This document shows positions 36,192-46,973 of a stretch of 64,000 nucleotides of DNA, piece after piece. The stretch spans positions 434,001-498,000 of the forward strand of contig MQVO02000001.1 of assembly GCA_001986395.2 (NCBI GenBank), read 5' to 3'. The number at the start of each line of letters is the position of its first letter. Positions within the stretch are counted from its first letter, which is position 1. The notes under the pieces were generated by a model, which saw only the letters and a program-made list of their open reading frames with translations, had not been told where the DNA came from and did not search any database. The stretch comes from Irpex lacteus (taxonomy: Eukaryota > Basidiomycota > Agaricomycetes > Polyporales > Irpicaceae). The translations under genes were made by a program, and so were the position numbers.

Positions 36192-37765
36192 GGTGGGAGG
36201 ATAAAAGTAAAGGGGGCGTTACGTTAGAGTGGGTGGCGAGGCCGGATATAAGGACATTCAGAACAAGCTCCTTTATTTGAATGAACGAAGCGAGGGGCCA
36301 AGGCAACGTGATGGGTGCCAATGCTATGACTCGCTGGATTAATAATTCAAAACTGGAAGGCCCCTCAATTGCAAGGCACAGCACCAGTCAAAACGTGCTC
36401 AGAAGAGACATAAGCCTCCGAGGACAAGCACCGTAGGTTTGGCTAACGGGTCCGGTCACACCACTATTAGCGGAGGCGCGATTGACGCTGAATCTATGAT
36501 TGAAACCCACCGATGCTACCAATGCACTGCGGCCGCAGGCCTTCCCTTCAACAATACAACAATCTCGCCTCTGAAGCGTTTTGTTCGCGCGCTTTTTGTG
36601 CTGCGAAAACAGGACAAAACGGGGCCTAGGAGGTGAAGTCGGTTGGGGTCAAGCAGCGTTCGAGTGACCGTGACGAACTTGCCTCTATCCATTTCTGGCC
36701 AAAGGAACCTTGATCATGTAAGCAGCGACCGTGACGCATCCGGGGGCATGACTCACTTGGCGCGGACCTTAAGCTTGCCACCAGTGGCAAGCATTGGCAG
36801 TGACTCGAGATGTCGAAAGGCGGTCAAATTACCTGTGGATTATCAAGAAAAAGTTGTGCATCTTGACGAACAGTCGGAGGCCTAGGTGTAAACAGATATT
36901 CTGGAAGACTGAACAATCCTCGAGGCTGTGCGAGTTTCGCCACCTTGCACATCATAGACGGGTATGTAACATCGTGATTCAGAGAAGGCTCTAATGATTG
37001 TCCGCAACACGCAAACAGCACGTTAGACGTGAACATGACCTCTTCGCGCCGCGGCGAGCCTACTCTTGACCGCACGCACCGTGAGGGCGCGCTTAGTAAC
37101 GTTGTAGTAGCTCCAACATGGGGCTACTGCCATCGAAATCGAAATCCTAATGCCGTACTGAAATGGCGTGGCCATCTTCCCTGAGAAAAGCATCAGGAGC
37201 GCACGACTAGAAGGCTGTGCGCATGTAGGTTTGCTGGAACTTGTATATTCAGGAGTTGATAGCCGCAGCCACCTGCATAACGAGAAGACGGAGATATCAC
37301 GAAAGGCCTAGATGGTGGAGGAAGTGAGGGAGAGAGCTCACTGGATAGTGGAGGACCTGCGCAGTCAAACTTTTCTTGCCCTGCGAATCTCTCATCATCG
37401 CGCTCAGCTTGTTTGTCCATGTTAGGTTTAGAGGCCTTTGCACAATATGAACAAACAGTCTAGGGGTCTAAATCCCGCCCGCAAGGACTGCGGGTCGGTG
37501 CACAGTAAACGTAGTCCTCAGTGACTCACTGCCTAGGCCGAGGGTTGGAAATAAAACATAAGAGTGACGTCAAATTATAGTATGTATCCCGAAACCCTAA
37601 TAGTCTAACTGAATCTATCGCATCACTAAACAACCCCAATTAACTTCGAGAGGTTGCGCTCCAGTCTCCATCCCAGATCATATCAGATAAAAATAACGTG
37701 CTGATCAACCGTCCAACAAGGTTGATCATCCATGTACTGCTCCGCAGATCATCACCTCATACTAT
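36192..37765. other. Intergenic region of about 1.6 kb
   Basis: It holds the arrestin A promoter on the left and the 3' flank of the phosphodiesterase gene on the right. Short frames on both strands lack motifs. A clean palindrome TTAAGCTTGCCACCAGTGGCAAGC-like arm pair occurs near 36770-36793 (GCTTGCCA/TGGCAAGC). Nothing else is visible. Confidence 0.35.
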
Positions 37766-39972
37766 TCAAAAATACTTGTCCCAGAACCCCCTCGTGCCAT
37801 TCGTAGGCGCAGCCGCATCCTCGATCCCCACGAGCTTCATCATCAAGTTGTATATCTCCACATTCTGGAACGTCTCCATCACGTAGGTGTCGTCCGACGT
37901 CGAATGCCAGCCTTTGTTCGGCCGCGAGAGCCATCGTTTGAAGATACCTGTGAGTCCACTGTGCGAGGATTGCTCAACGGCTTTGACGACGGAGGAGAAG
38001 GGACCATGCGCGACGAACATCGCGTGCATTGACGGGTTAAGATTGTCGTAGCCGTGATTCTAGCGTTAAAGATCAACAGAACGGCCGACGTTTGATGATA
38101 TGAATGAACATGCGTACCCCTTTGTTCATACCGGACCCGTTCTCGATGTGGTCTGTAAGTGCATATCCCTCCTTCGGGACGACATAGATCGGTGCAATCC
38201 GCTCGTTCTGAGCAAAGTGCCACCGCTCGGGCATCGTGTCGTGCGTGTAGACATCAAACTTGCCACCGCTTGCTGCTGCAGCTTCTGTGAGCACGTTCAG
38301 GTAATGTGAAGTATTTGTCTCTGGCTTGAATCGTATGCCGACAGATGGCCAGCCTACGTTCTGTATGTGAGGAGAAGTATGAATGTATGAGAAGAGATGA
38401 ACTTACCGTCCTGGTGTTCGATCAGAGGGAAACCATCACCAAGGATGTCGTCCATGAAGAGTAGCTCGGGGTGGCTGGTGTCAGTCATACCGTGGTCACT
38501 AACAAACACAACATCGATGATATCGGTCAGGTTCCTGGCTTCAAGGGACTCCTGTAACTCCTTGGCGAAGACGTCGACTTCCTCGAGCGTACGCTGCAAG
38601 CCGTGTCATTTGATACACTGTTCGCATGAGACAGGCGTGGAATGCACTTACGTTTACCAAAGCAGAGTATGGACCAGCCCTATGACCAGCTTGATCTAGG
38701 GAAGGTTCGTATGCTGGATCATGATGAAAGTCAGCCTTATTACACCAGTGGCAGAGATTAACTGTACCCATTATCAGCTGCGGCCGCTTCTCTAGTGGTA
38801 GGTCGATCCACTCCATGAGCTTGTCATGCTTCCATTGCAACGGGATCTTGTCCTAAGATCTTGTTAGTTTCTCGATGCTAATTACGCACATAGGATATTT
38901 CTTACAGCCCAAGGAATAAAGTAAGTTGATCCAACACCTCGTGAAGTTTCGGGAGGGCCGGGCCTATGACTATCAGCTCCTTCACTAGACTCATACACAC
39001 ATTACACATACCACATCAAGTTGGCGGTCACAATGCCAGCGCGTTCGGCAGTCTCCCACATCTACGCAGGAACGAAGGATGAGGCTGACATCTCAGCTGG
39101 TAAGACGAAGAGGTAACTCACTGGTTCGCCATACCACCATGATGAGTTCCAACAAGATTCTATTCTGTTGTAGTGGAACTCGGTCTTGCTCGCTGGGTCC
39201 CAGAAGTTCTATCGTATTAGTCAGTAAGGGGGAGACGAACATCACACGAAGTTAGTTACGTTGGCGACGATGCCGTGAGACTCGGCATAGAGACCTGTCC
39301 TATTAATATAGTCAATAACGCGCTAGTTTGATGCTCTAATAACATACTAACATTAAAGCCCAGTGGTTGCTTCACATACAGGAAGAAGAGTCAGCCTTGG
39401 AATCAACGCTACAGGCTGTTTCACTCACGGGAATGTAAGAGTCTACACAAATTGGGTTATTTATGAGCGGAACCTCATAGTTTACACGTATACTCACCGG
39501 AAATATAGGACGCATCGACTTTGCCCGAAGGCCCTTCTTAGCGATGGCCAGCAAATGCGGGGTAAACCCACGGTCCAGATAGTCCGCCCTTCACTCCTAG
39601 TCAATTCCTTGTCTACACTGAAATAGGGAGCCGTACATACCGAAGACCGTCAATAGACACGATCAACGCCGTCTTCTTGAACAGATGCGTTCCATTACTA
39701 CGAAGCTTTTGACTATCGAAGTCTGCTACAGGCTTCGGCTGTGGCTGTATAGTGCGTAGTAGTGGTGGACCGAAGACAGCGCCGAGCAACAGCAGTATAA
39801 ATCCAGTAGCGGCAGTGTAGAGCCACCTCCGAGATTTCCGTGGCGGTATATCGAGAACGTCGTCGTCGTGGTCATAGACGTCTTCGTGATCATGAGAGGC
39901 CGAGAGGAGGCCCTTGCGCTCCTCGTCTAGTAGTTCATCTGAGTCTCTGCGTTTCAGAGGCTTGTAATCCAT
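37766..39972 (-). CDS. Type II membrane nucleotide pyrophosphatase/phosphodiesterase (NPP family)
   Basis: Thirteen exons (39972-39641, 39588-39498, 39442-39429, 39369-39352, 39299-39260, 39208-39122, 39061-39012, 38963-38906, 38852-38768, 38713-38652, 38593-38407, 38353-38118, 38059-37766) give 517 residues in frame. A 49-residue acidic cytosolic tail precedes one membrane helix (WLYTAATGFILLLLGAVFG). The catalytic domain has the first metal Asp in ALIVSIDGLRADYL, the nucleophile Thr in PTLTFPNHWALMTGLYAES, then AYEPSLDQAGHRAGPYSALV, VVFVSDHGMTD and MFVAHGPF. NPP enzymes cleave phosphodiester and pyrophosphate bonds of nucleotides outside the cytosol (in yeast, Npp1/Npp2 support growth on organic phosphate). 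The nucleophile region is assembled from exons of 14 and 18 nt. The end is GTRGFWDKYF. Confidence 0.93.
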
Positions 39973-40841
39973 AGTAGTATAGCCAAAATTATGCGGAGAG
40001 TAGCCTTATAGTAGCGACAAGGAACGAGACAGGCAAGAGGGGAACGCGGTGGTAGTAGAGGGCAGAGTCGCTTTCCCGACGCACGTTACCCAAACGGGCA
40101 GGTATTGCGGCGGCACATGGGCGCCCCGCCTTTGTTCGTCCAATCAATAGCGATTATGTAATAAAACCGTGAAGCTTGAGGCAAACGAACAGGCTGGCTG
40201 TTGTTCTTGCTTCCAACCTTTATCTTCGTACCAGTGCGACTCATCCAACTCTTGTCTGTAACAATCTGCTGGTTCCGAATGTTGTAAGCAGATTTCCGTC
40301 GTCGGGGCACTGCGACCTTGTGCAGGGTCGTTTGACCGTTGAATTCCTGTCGTACTCAGGTGTCTGGCGGTTGAGTACTAGTGAGTAACAGTCTTCTTCT
40401 TCTTCGTTAACCCCGTCAATTAACCCGTTTATCCTCCTTCTCGAGTGCCTATTCTCTGACCTCCGAAAGCTCATTAGCCCGCCTGATCCGCTATTGCGCC
40501 AGACTAAGCGTTTCCAGGGCGCTCTCATTAGCAACCCAGCAACAAACAACTGTCCAACGAGAAACGAGATCAGGCGGAGGTGTTTGATCTGACACTGCGT
40601 TGATACCCCCCTGCGCAGTGCTCGCTGGGACCTCTCCCTGTTTCCTCCACCCACCGTCGTTGCCAACGTTGACTATTATCGCGGCCTGGGCTGCCTTTCT
40701 CTCTTCATTTTCCCTCCTTTTCTCTTTATTCTTTTCTTATTGCGCAGCTGGAATTATCACTGTGCTTGATTCTCAACGTCGCTGGCCGAAGGCACTTTTA
40801 ATACGACGGCGGAAGGATCGACAGGGAATACTCGGAACATC
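39973..40841. promoter_or_regulatory. Divergent promoter region
   Basis: About 0.9 kb separates the start codons of the NPP gene (minus) and the two-TM protein gene (plus). A long pyrimidine tract (about 40690-40740, CTTTCTCTCTTCATTTTCCC and on) lies 100 bases before the plus-strand ATG, a common fungal core-promoter feature. No coding signal. Confidence 0.4.
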
Positions 40842-41957
40842 ATGCGGGATGACCAAACGGCTGGTTCGAATTCGCACTCGGGAGATGCAGCGGGAGTAGT
40901 TGAAGGGGAGGATAGGCAGGTTGAGCAGGAGGTCGTGGTTAGCCAGATGGGAATGGACGATGTTCCCTTGACAGCTCCTATCGCTGGTCCGAGCAGAGTC
41001 GAAGCCGACCCGCTACCTTCGAAGCGAGGAGAAATTGGATACCGCGAGCCGGAATACCTACCGGACACCTCCAACTCCCAGCCTGAGGTAGCTCTTCCTG
41101 CTCGCCACCCAGCAGACAGAGATGCTCCTCCCGCAAATGCCGAAGCACCGCCCGACAGTTCAACTGCTGCGACTAACAACTCTGATGCTGCATCCATGCG
41201 AACCAATAACTCAGTCGCAAAGAGCATACTCTCCAAGTTGAAACCGAAGAAAGACCCTACCATTCGAGGAATTCGTTCATCCTCCATCCTCATATTCGTT
41301 GCCCAAATCCTCATCTTCATCGGTACCATTGCCGGCTGGGCACTCCTCACAAACCACCTTTCCCACACCAACAAGCCCGCCGATACTCCTGGTGTCGGTA
41401 TCAGCACCACCCAGATATTCCTGCACGTCGTGTTCGCGATTGCATCCCTCGCGCAACTTGTCTTCGTCGAACGGAGCATCTACCACATGCGTGCACAGCG
41501 CTGGGCACACATACATGGTCCCGGTTTGCCTATGCATGGTTCTCGCGGCGAACGTCCTACGAGCGCAATGGGAATCGGCTTCGCACCGTGGAACAGACCT
41601 CCTCTTCCGACTTATGCCGCCGCGCTGGCGCAAAGCGGCGTGGGGACGGGAGACGTGGAGGATAGTGCCATTGCGATGCCCCCACCGCCAGAATATGGAA
41701 ACACGAGGGGAAGTCAGTTGTTGCTTTCGGGCATGTTGACAGACTCGATGAGGGAACAACGGGCGCAAGCGAGAGCACAAGCGATAGCGCGTGCTAATGC
41801 TGGTGAGACAGGATCGGTCAGAGGCAGTTGGGCAAGCGAGAGACCGCTTAGTTATGTGAGCCGGGATGAGGAATGGGAAGAGCGGAGGGATGCAGGTCGG
41901 GCGGTGATACTTGAGCAGACGTTGGCTCGCCTGGATACGGGGAGGCCGACTGCTTGA
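40842..41957 (+). CDS. Unrecognised two-TM membrane protein, intronless
   Basis: A single uninterrupted frame of 371 codons from ATG 40842, rare in this window where other genes have 2-13 exons. The first 130 residues are Ser/Pro/acidic and disordered, ending in a basic KSILSKLKPKKDPTIRG. Two membrane helices follow: SSSILIFVAQILIFIGTIAG (about 145-168) and TTQIFLHVVFAIASLAQLVF (about 186-208), separated by a short loop. The C-terminal half is again polar, with NRPPLPTYAAA and PPPPEYG, a PPxY motif that could bind WW-domain ubiquitin ligases, and an Ala/Arg/Glu-rich end. The topology, both tails on one side with two helices, fits a small membrane adaptor. I do not know the family. Confidence 0.8.
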   Translation: MRDDQTAGSNSHSGDAAGVVEGEDRQVEQEVVVSQMGMDDVPLTAPIAGPSRVEADPLPSKRGEIGYREPEYLPDTSNSQPEVALPARHPADRDAPPANAEAPPDSSTAATNNSDAASMRTNNSVAKSILSKLKPKKDPTIRGIRSSSILIFVAQILIFIGTIAGWALLTNHLSHTNKPADTPGVGISTTQIFLHVVFAIASLAQLVFVERSIYHMRAQRWAHIHGPGLPMHGSRGERPTSAMGIGFAPWNRPPLPTYAAALAQSGVGTGDVEDSAIAMPPPPEYGNTRGSQLLLSGMLTDSMREQRAQARAQAIARANAGETGSVRGSWASERPLSYVSRDEEWEERRDAGRAVILEQTLARLDTGRPTA

Positions 41958-42817
41958 GGGGGCTGTCTAGTACGTAGTTCGACAAAGCTCCCACACCCAG
42001 CCTATCCTTCACACCTTAACTTCCTCATAAATTACTTCTGGGTCGCTGTGCTTTACATTTGTGTCTCCTCGTGTACAACCTGATTGTAACAAATCACTTC
42101 CTTTCTCCAAAAACACTACGTCTATCGTACATCTGGAGGACTGTAGACACTGATTCGAATTTCGAAATACTGTCGAAGTCGCGCATTTAGGCGCTCGTAT
42201 TATCCTCGCAATTGACGTCGATGTCGCCTGCCGAGGCTCGAATGGCTTTTAGACTTAATTGCCGCTTCTCCTCTTTCGAGAACCACAGTTCATCTATGGG
42301 TATTGTTGTTGAACAACGATAGATGCCATAGGAAAAGTTTGATGCATCTGTTTTACCAGTGGATAGTCATTCGTGGTACTTTGAAGCCCAAGATAACTTG
42401 AAGGCAGTGAAGGACTCACCATACACAGCGAGCAGATTCGCAGGTGCCTTCGTTGTGAGTTTCTGACGTTCATGTCAAAAATATTAACTGACGTTTGCCT
42501 GCTATTCTTCTTCAGCTAGGCGGGCTTGTACATCACTGCAGTACACCATCTGCTTCGGATGACGCTCATATGCATACCGATGTCTAGTGCCCTTGTAGTC
42601 TTGAGCAGGAGCGTGATCATCTCGAGATACGCCGATGAAGATATTGACAGCGCGAAATACTGTGTGAACGCAGGACAAGGTTCGTTGGCGGTCAGCACAG
42701 AACTGATGTTTACCTTGTTCGTCACACGAATCAGATGGGGCCTCGGGGTATATAGCTCTTTGAGCTATGATATCTGTTCCCTTCAAACAATCGATAGGAC
42801 AGTATATCCTCAGAACT
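41958..42817. other. Intergenic region of about 0.9 kb
   Basis: It contains the 3' flank of the two-TM gene and the promoter/leader of arrestin B. The last part (42750-42817) has a TCCTCAG acceptor-like site just before the ATG, so a 5' UTR intron is possible. No separate gene is visible. Confidence 0.4.
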
Positions 42818-44422
42818 ATGAACGCCGTGGCCTTGCCTCAGTACACACCTTCGGATCGTGCCCCGTCCTACGCGGCAGAACCTCGAGGAGGCGAAGAGCG
42901 ACTTGCGTTTGCAGCGGCATCTGCCACTTCACCGTGCATGACGCGGAGGCCTTCCATCCCGACAGATTGCCTGCCTACTATCCCAAAGGGAGCCCGAATT
43001 GTGTTGGAGCGTTGGAGGCAGGAAGACCCGTCAGTTGCTCCGATTTACAGGCAAAACGAGGTGGTTAGAGGTGAAGTCGTCTTGGACAGCCCGGCCGAAG
43101 TTGTCTCGATCAGGGTGAGGAACTGCATACTTCGCTGTAATACTGGGTTGTTCACTTCTTGGTCTTTCAGCTTGAGGCAGAGCAAGTTGTTTCTGCTGAG
43201 CTAGCGAGAGGCAACGTTCACTATGAGAATATTTTGTTCTCCGTGGAGCATGAGCTACAGCAGTCACAGCACCGCTTTCGTGCTCCTTCCAGACTCGAGT
43301 TTGCCATCCCTTTTCCGGACACGTTCACAAATGGCCAAGCGATCCTGCCTATTCCACCTTCATTCAACGGCAGATTCCCAGGCACACCCTCGATCCGAGC
43401 TTATGTCTCGTATACGTTGACGGCTGTTATCACCGATGGACCATTCACGGAGAGAACGTGAGTCTTGCGGTCGCGTATGTCATTCTTCAAGGAGCTAACC
43501 TATTAGAGTTATGCCCTAGGCATTGCGAACTAATTTTCTATCGCCCACAATCCAGTCCACCTATGCCTACTCCAGAATGTGGGCCACCTTTTCTATCCCT
43601 CACGAAGCAAGTTCCAGAGGAATGGTATCAGATCACTACTAGTGTACCGTCTCGCACAAAGAGAGTTGGTGCGATTGATTGCCATGTAAGTTTACGAGAC
43701 ACGTCGGATGGCCGCCGCATACTGATCATGTCTTGCCTAGCTCTTCATTCCCGCAGGTCGAACATACCCCATTCAGCAAGGATTTCCCTTCCAGCTTCAA
43801 CTTCGTGCACCAATAAACCACCTCCTCGCTTTACAAGGGACACTGCCCATGAATGAGTACTATGTGCTTGGGCCATCTACTTCCGCCAACTCCGCTGCCG
43901 GCACATCGACGTCAGCCAAATATGGTGTCACACGAAGATCTTTGTCTATGCTCGGCACCGCATCACGGACTGGAAAGGTGGAGAGCCGAGACTCGCCCCG
44001 TATAAGAGTTTATTTGCAGCGCAGACTTGTCATCAACATGAACTCCGGCAAGGGGGAATGGCAGGGTATCCCTATAGGAGAGTCTAGGTTGACAAGTATG
44101 ACTACCCCAGATGGAGAAGACACTTTAGCGTGGGATGGCCGCTTTTGGTGTCTCTCAAGCCCGAACACAGTGACCTCTGGGTTCTCGACCGGTCAGTTCG
44201 AGGTGAAGGTGCGACTGCTATTACACGAGATCATGGGATTCCTTGTGGCTGTTACTCATTCACTTCATCTTTAACGTTCAGGACTTTATCGTAATACATA
44301 TCAAGCCATCCAATCCGGACATATCACCTTGGCAAGAACATATGTACGCTCATCCTATTCACCTCGTGACGGATTCGTACCAAGAGTGTATAGCTGGGTT
44401 TATGGGCGCGAGTTCGCCGTAG
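42818..44422 (+). CDS. Arrestin-domain protein B
   Basis: Five exons (42818-43114, 43171-43457, 43520-43685, 43741-44208, 44282-44422) give 452 residues. The start MNAVALPQYTPSDRAPSYAA contains LPQY and APSY, weak versions of the PxY motif. Arrestin N-domain landmarks are QNEVVRGEVVLDSPAEVVSI and ENILFSVEHELQQ; then YVSYTLTAVITDGP, FYRPQSSPPMPTPE, EEWYQITTSVPSRTKRVGAI and DCHLFIPAGRTYPIQQGFPF. The last exon (141 nt) ends in HPIHLVTDSYQE then CIAGFMGASSP. Exons 3 (166 nt) and 5 (141 nt) have exactly the same lengths as in arrestin A, so the two genes share their architecture. Expected role: adaptor for ubiquitin-dependent endocytosis of transporters or receptors. Confidence 0.87.
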
Positions 44423-44707
44423 GGAGAAAGACTCACCACTCAACTCTTGTACAAGTAGCGACTAGCACGGCCTTGTATAGTTTCATGTTTGAATATACAC
44501 CGCTTGTTGTCGAATAAAGAAATGAAGCACATAATAGTTGCCACAGCCAAGTCGAAACAATGCATAAACCATCACGATCAAAGCATGCCGGCATATAGCC
44601 GCCCATGGCAGGACGCACTGCCCTGCCTCCTTGGCCGGGTTTATCACGACGACAATCCTCTTTCCATCTTTCCCTCAACATAGAGGGTCTCGTCGTTGTC
44701 TTACGCC

Positions 44708-46586
44708 ATGCGATCGTTGTTTATTCCTCTCTTGTGGTCGTTCGCCGCACTTCCAGTCGATCTCGCTGAAGCCATCCGGGTGGGAATTCAGGGAAAGCAC
44801 ACACACTCATTTGGGCGTCGGTTGCAGAATAGGGCTTCAATCTCCGGGTCGACTGGCTTGAACGATGCGTCGAATATCCAGTACACCACCAACATTACCC
44901 TCGGTAACAGCTCTTTTTCTGTCATTATAGATACAGGGAGGTGAGTACTCTTTAAGGCGCGTAGGTCGCACGACCGCTAACGACGCGTCGTTTGGCACAG
45001 CTCGGATTTGTATGTGGCGGGCGTTGTCCCCGGGGCTAAGGACACCGGGAAGAGGGCGGGGGTGCAATATGCTATAGGGTCCGTTGAAGGTGCGTAAAAC
45101 TGACGAGAATAGTGCTGGAGCTCTATCTTGATTGTACCACCCAAACAGGTCCAGTAAAGCTTGCGCCGTTGAACTTCGCAGGATATACTATCAGTCAACA
45201 GGCATACAGTGAGTATTGTTATCCCTCGCTCGTCCGTATCAGTTATTTACGGGATTTGTAGTCGAAGCAGCTTCGAGTAACTCGACCCCCGTAGGTTCAG
45301 GTCTCATCGGGCTTGGACCTAACTTTGGCTCCCAGATCTTTGCTTCACTCAACGACGACTCCGGCGTCACTCCTTTGGACAACATCTTCAAGCAGAATAC
45401 GTCTACACCCAACTATCTTACCATCCTTCTCCAACGCGACGATGACCCAGGAAATGTTTTCCCCGGAGAGCTTACTGTAGGCGAACTCGTGGAAGGATAC
45501 GAGAACATCACAAGCCAGCCCAAATTGAACGTCACTCAAGTGTCTGTCACTGACAGAGGGGACCAGCATTGGCAGATTCTCCTCGACGATGATGGTGTGA
45601 TTGGACCGAATGGAAAACCAATTGACATCGACACGGACGTCAAGCAAACCTCAAACAAAGGACAGCTCACTGCAGTATTGGATTCTGGATTCTCGTTACC
45701 TCAGGTTCCAAAGTGCGTACATAACCGTGTAGGAAAGTATTCTTGTGCTTATATACCGTCCAGGTCGGTTGCGAAAGCGATTTACGGTGACGCACCGGAC
45801 TCAGATCTCATCACCGACCCGCAGTTGGGACAAGTCTACACGCTCCCATGCGACATAGAGATCAACATTTCATTCAAATTCGGTGGTGTTACTTTCCCTA
45901 TCCATCCGCTGGACACCGTATTGGATTTGGACGCCACAGACGACGACGGCAAGAAAATATGCATTGGTGCAGTACGTTGCCTTCGCCCGTGCCGCCAAAT
46001 GTGTGCTAACATTTGGAGTAGTTCCAACCCATCTCCACCGCTGCGAGTCCCAACTTTGACATGGTGCTAGGCATGGCCTTCAGTAAGTTTAACGCCTCAC
46101 ATACGGTCAAGCATGTTCGCTGACCGACCGCTCGCAGTCCGCAACGCATACATGTACATCAACTTTGGCGACTTCGTAGAAGGCGAACTCGACAAAGTCG
46201 CCGACCCCTACATCCAGCTCCTCCCCCTCACCAACGACACCAAAGCCGCACACGACGACTTCGTCAAAGTCCGAGGTGGATCCCGGTCAGTCGACACCAG
46301 CGAGTCGTTTGCGGACCGCGTGAAATCGCACTTGGCGATCGTCATTGCGGTTGCGGTCGCCGCTGGCGTGTTGATACTCGGAGGCATCGCGTTCTGCTGC
46401 TTGAGGAACAGGAAGCTGCGTCGTACACCGGCTGGGTTCATGAACTTGCAGAGTTCGTATGCACCGCTGCACGACCCTGCTCCGCCGTCGTACAATATGG
46501 GACCTGTGCAAGGTGGCTATGCTCCTCCACCAGGACCACCGCCTCAACATGGAAACTATAACAACCCTTGGGACTCGCACTACTAA
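44708..46586 (+). CDS. Membrane-anchored aspartic protease (A1 family)
   Basis: Seven exons (44708-44940, 45001-45089, 45149-45208, 45262-45712, 45764-45971, 46022-46082, 46138-46586) give 516 residues from MRSLFIPLLW; an ATG 12 nt upstream (MSYA) is an alternative. A signal peptide leads to YTTNITLGNSSFSVIIDTGS then SDLYV, the first catalytic DTGS, assembled across an intron. The second catalytic site is AVLDSGFSLPQVP (DSG). Between them are the lobe features GSGLIGLGPNFGSQIF and ELTVGELVEGYENI. After the protease fold a Ser-rich stalk leads to a membrane helix (about 433-455, SHLAIVIAVAVAAGVLILGG) and a cytosolic tail rich in Pro/Tyr. N-glycosylation sequons (NIT, NSS, NTS) fit a secretory or plasma-membrane location. 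Such anchored pepsin-like enzymes are common in agaricomycetes. Confidence 0.92.
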
Positions 46587-46973
46587 GCGTCAAGTTGTAT
46601 AATTTCCTCAGCGGCATACTGTTGTATGTCACTGGGACGTTGAATTCCTATTCCTATGGACTACCCCTTTGTTGATTGAAGCACCAGCACGGGTTGTTTA
46701 TCTGCTAGACACGCGATTTTATGACGGACAAGTTTTCTTGATGTGTCTCTTCTTCCCTCTCTCCCTTATTTTTTTTTGTCTCCCCAGTACTCACATCGCT
46801 CTCCTCGCAGCTCTTTGTTTTACAGTAGACTCAGTCAAAATGATGTACATCCTCCCATAACCTTCCATCTCACCCTCTTCCGGCTGTCTTGATAGCACAC
46901 TCAGCTAATGTATCGGATCGCACAATATTTATGCATTTCATATCACATCATGACCCCTCTGGGTATACTGAAG
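46587..46973. other. Convergent intergenic region
   Basis: It lies between the 3' ends of the aspartic protease and dynactin p62 genes. A T-rich tract (about 46740-46785) may help 3'-end formation. No gene is visible. Confidence 0.4.

Noticed and set aside
36770..36793. GCTTGCCACCAGTGGCAAGC hairpin
   Set aside because: A perfect 8-9 bp stem, but isolated in an intergenic region with no gene end close enough to be its terminator; short palindromes of this size are expected by chance in 64 kb.
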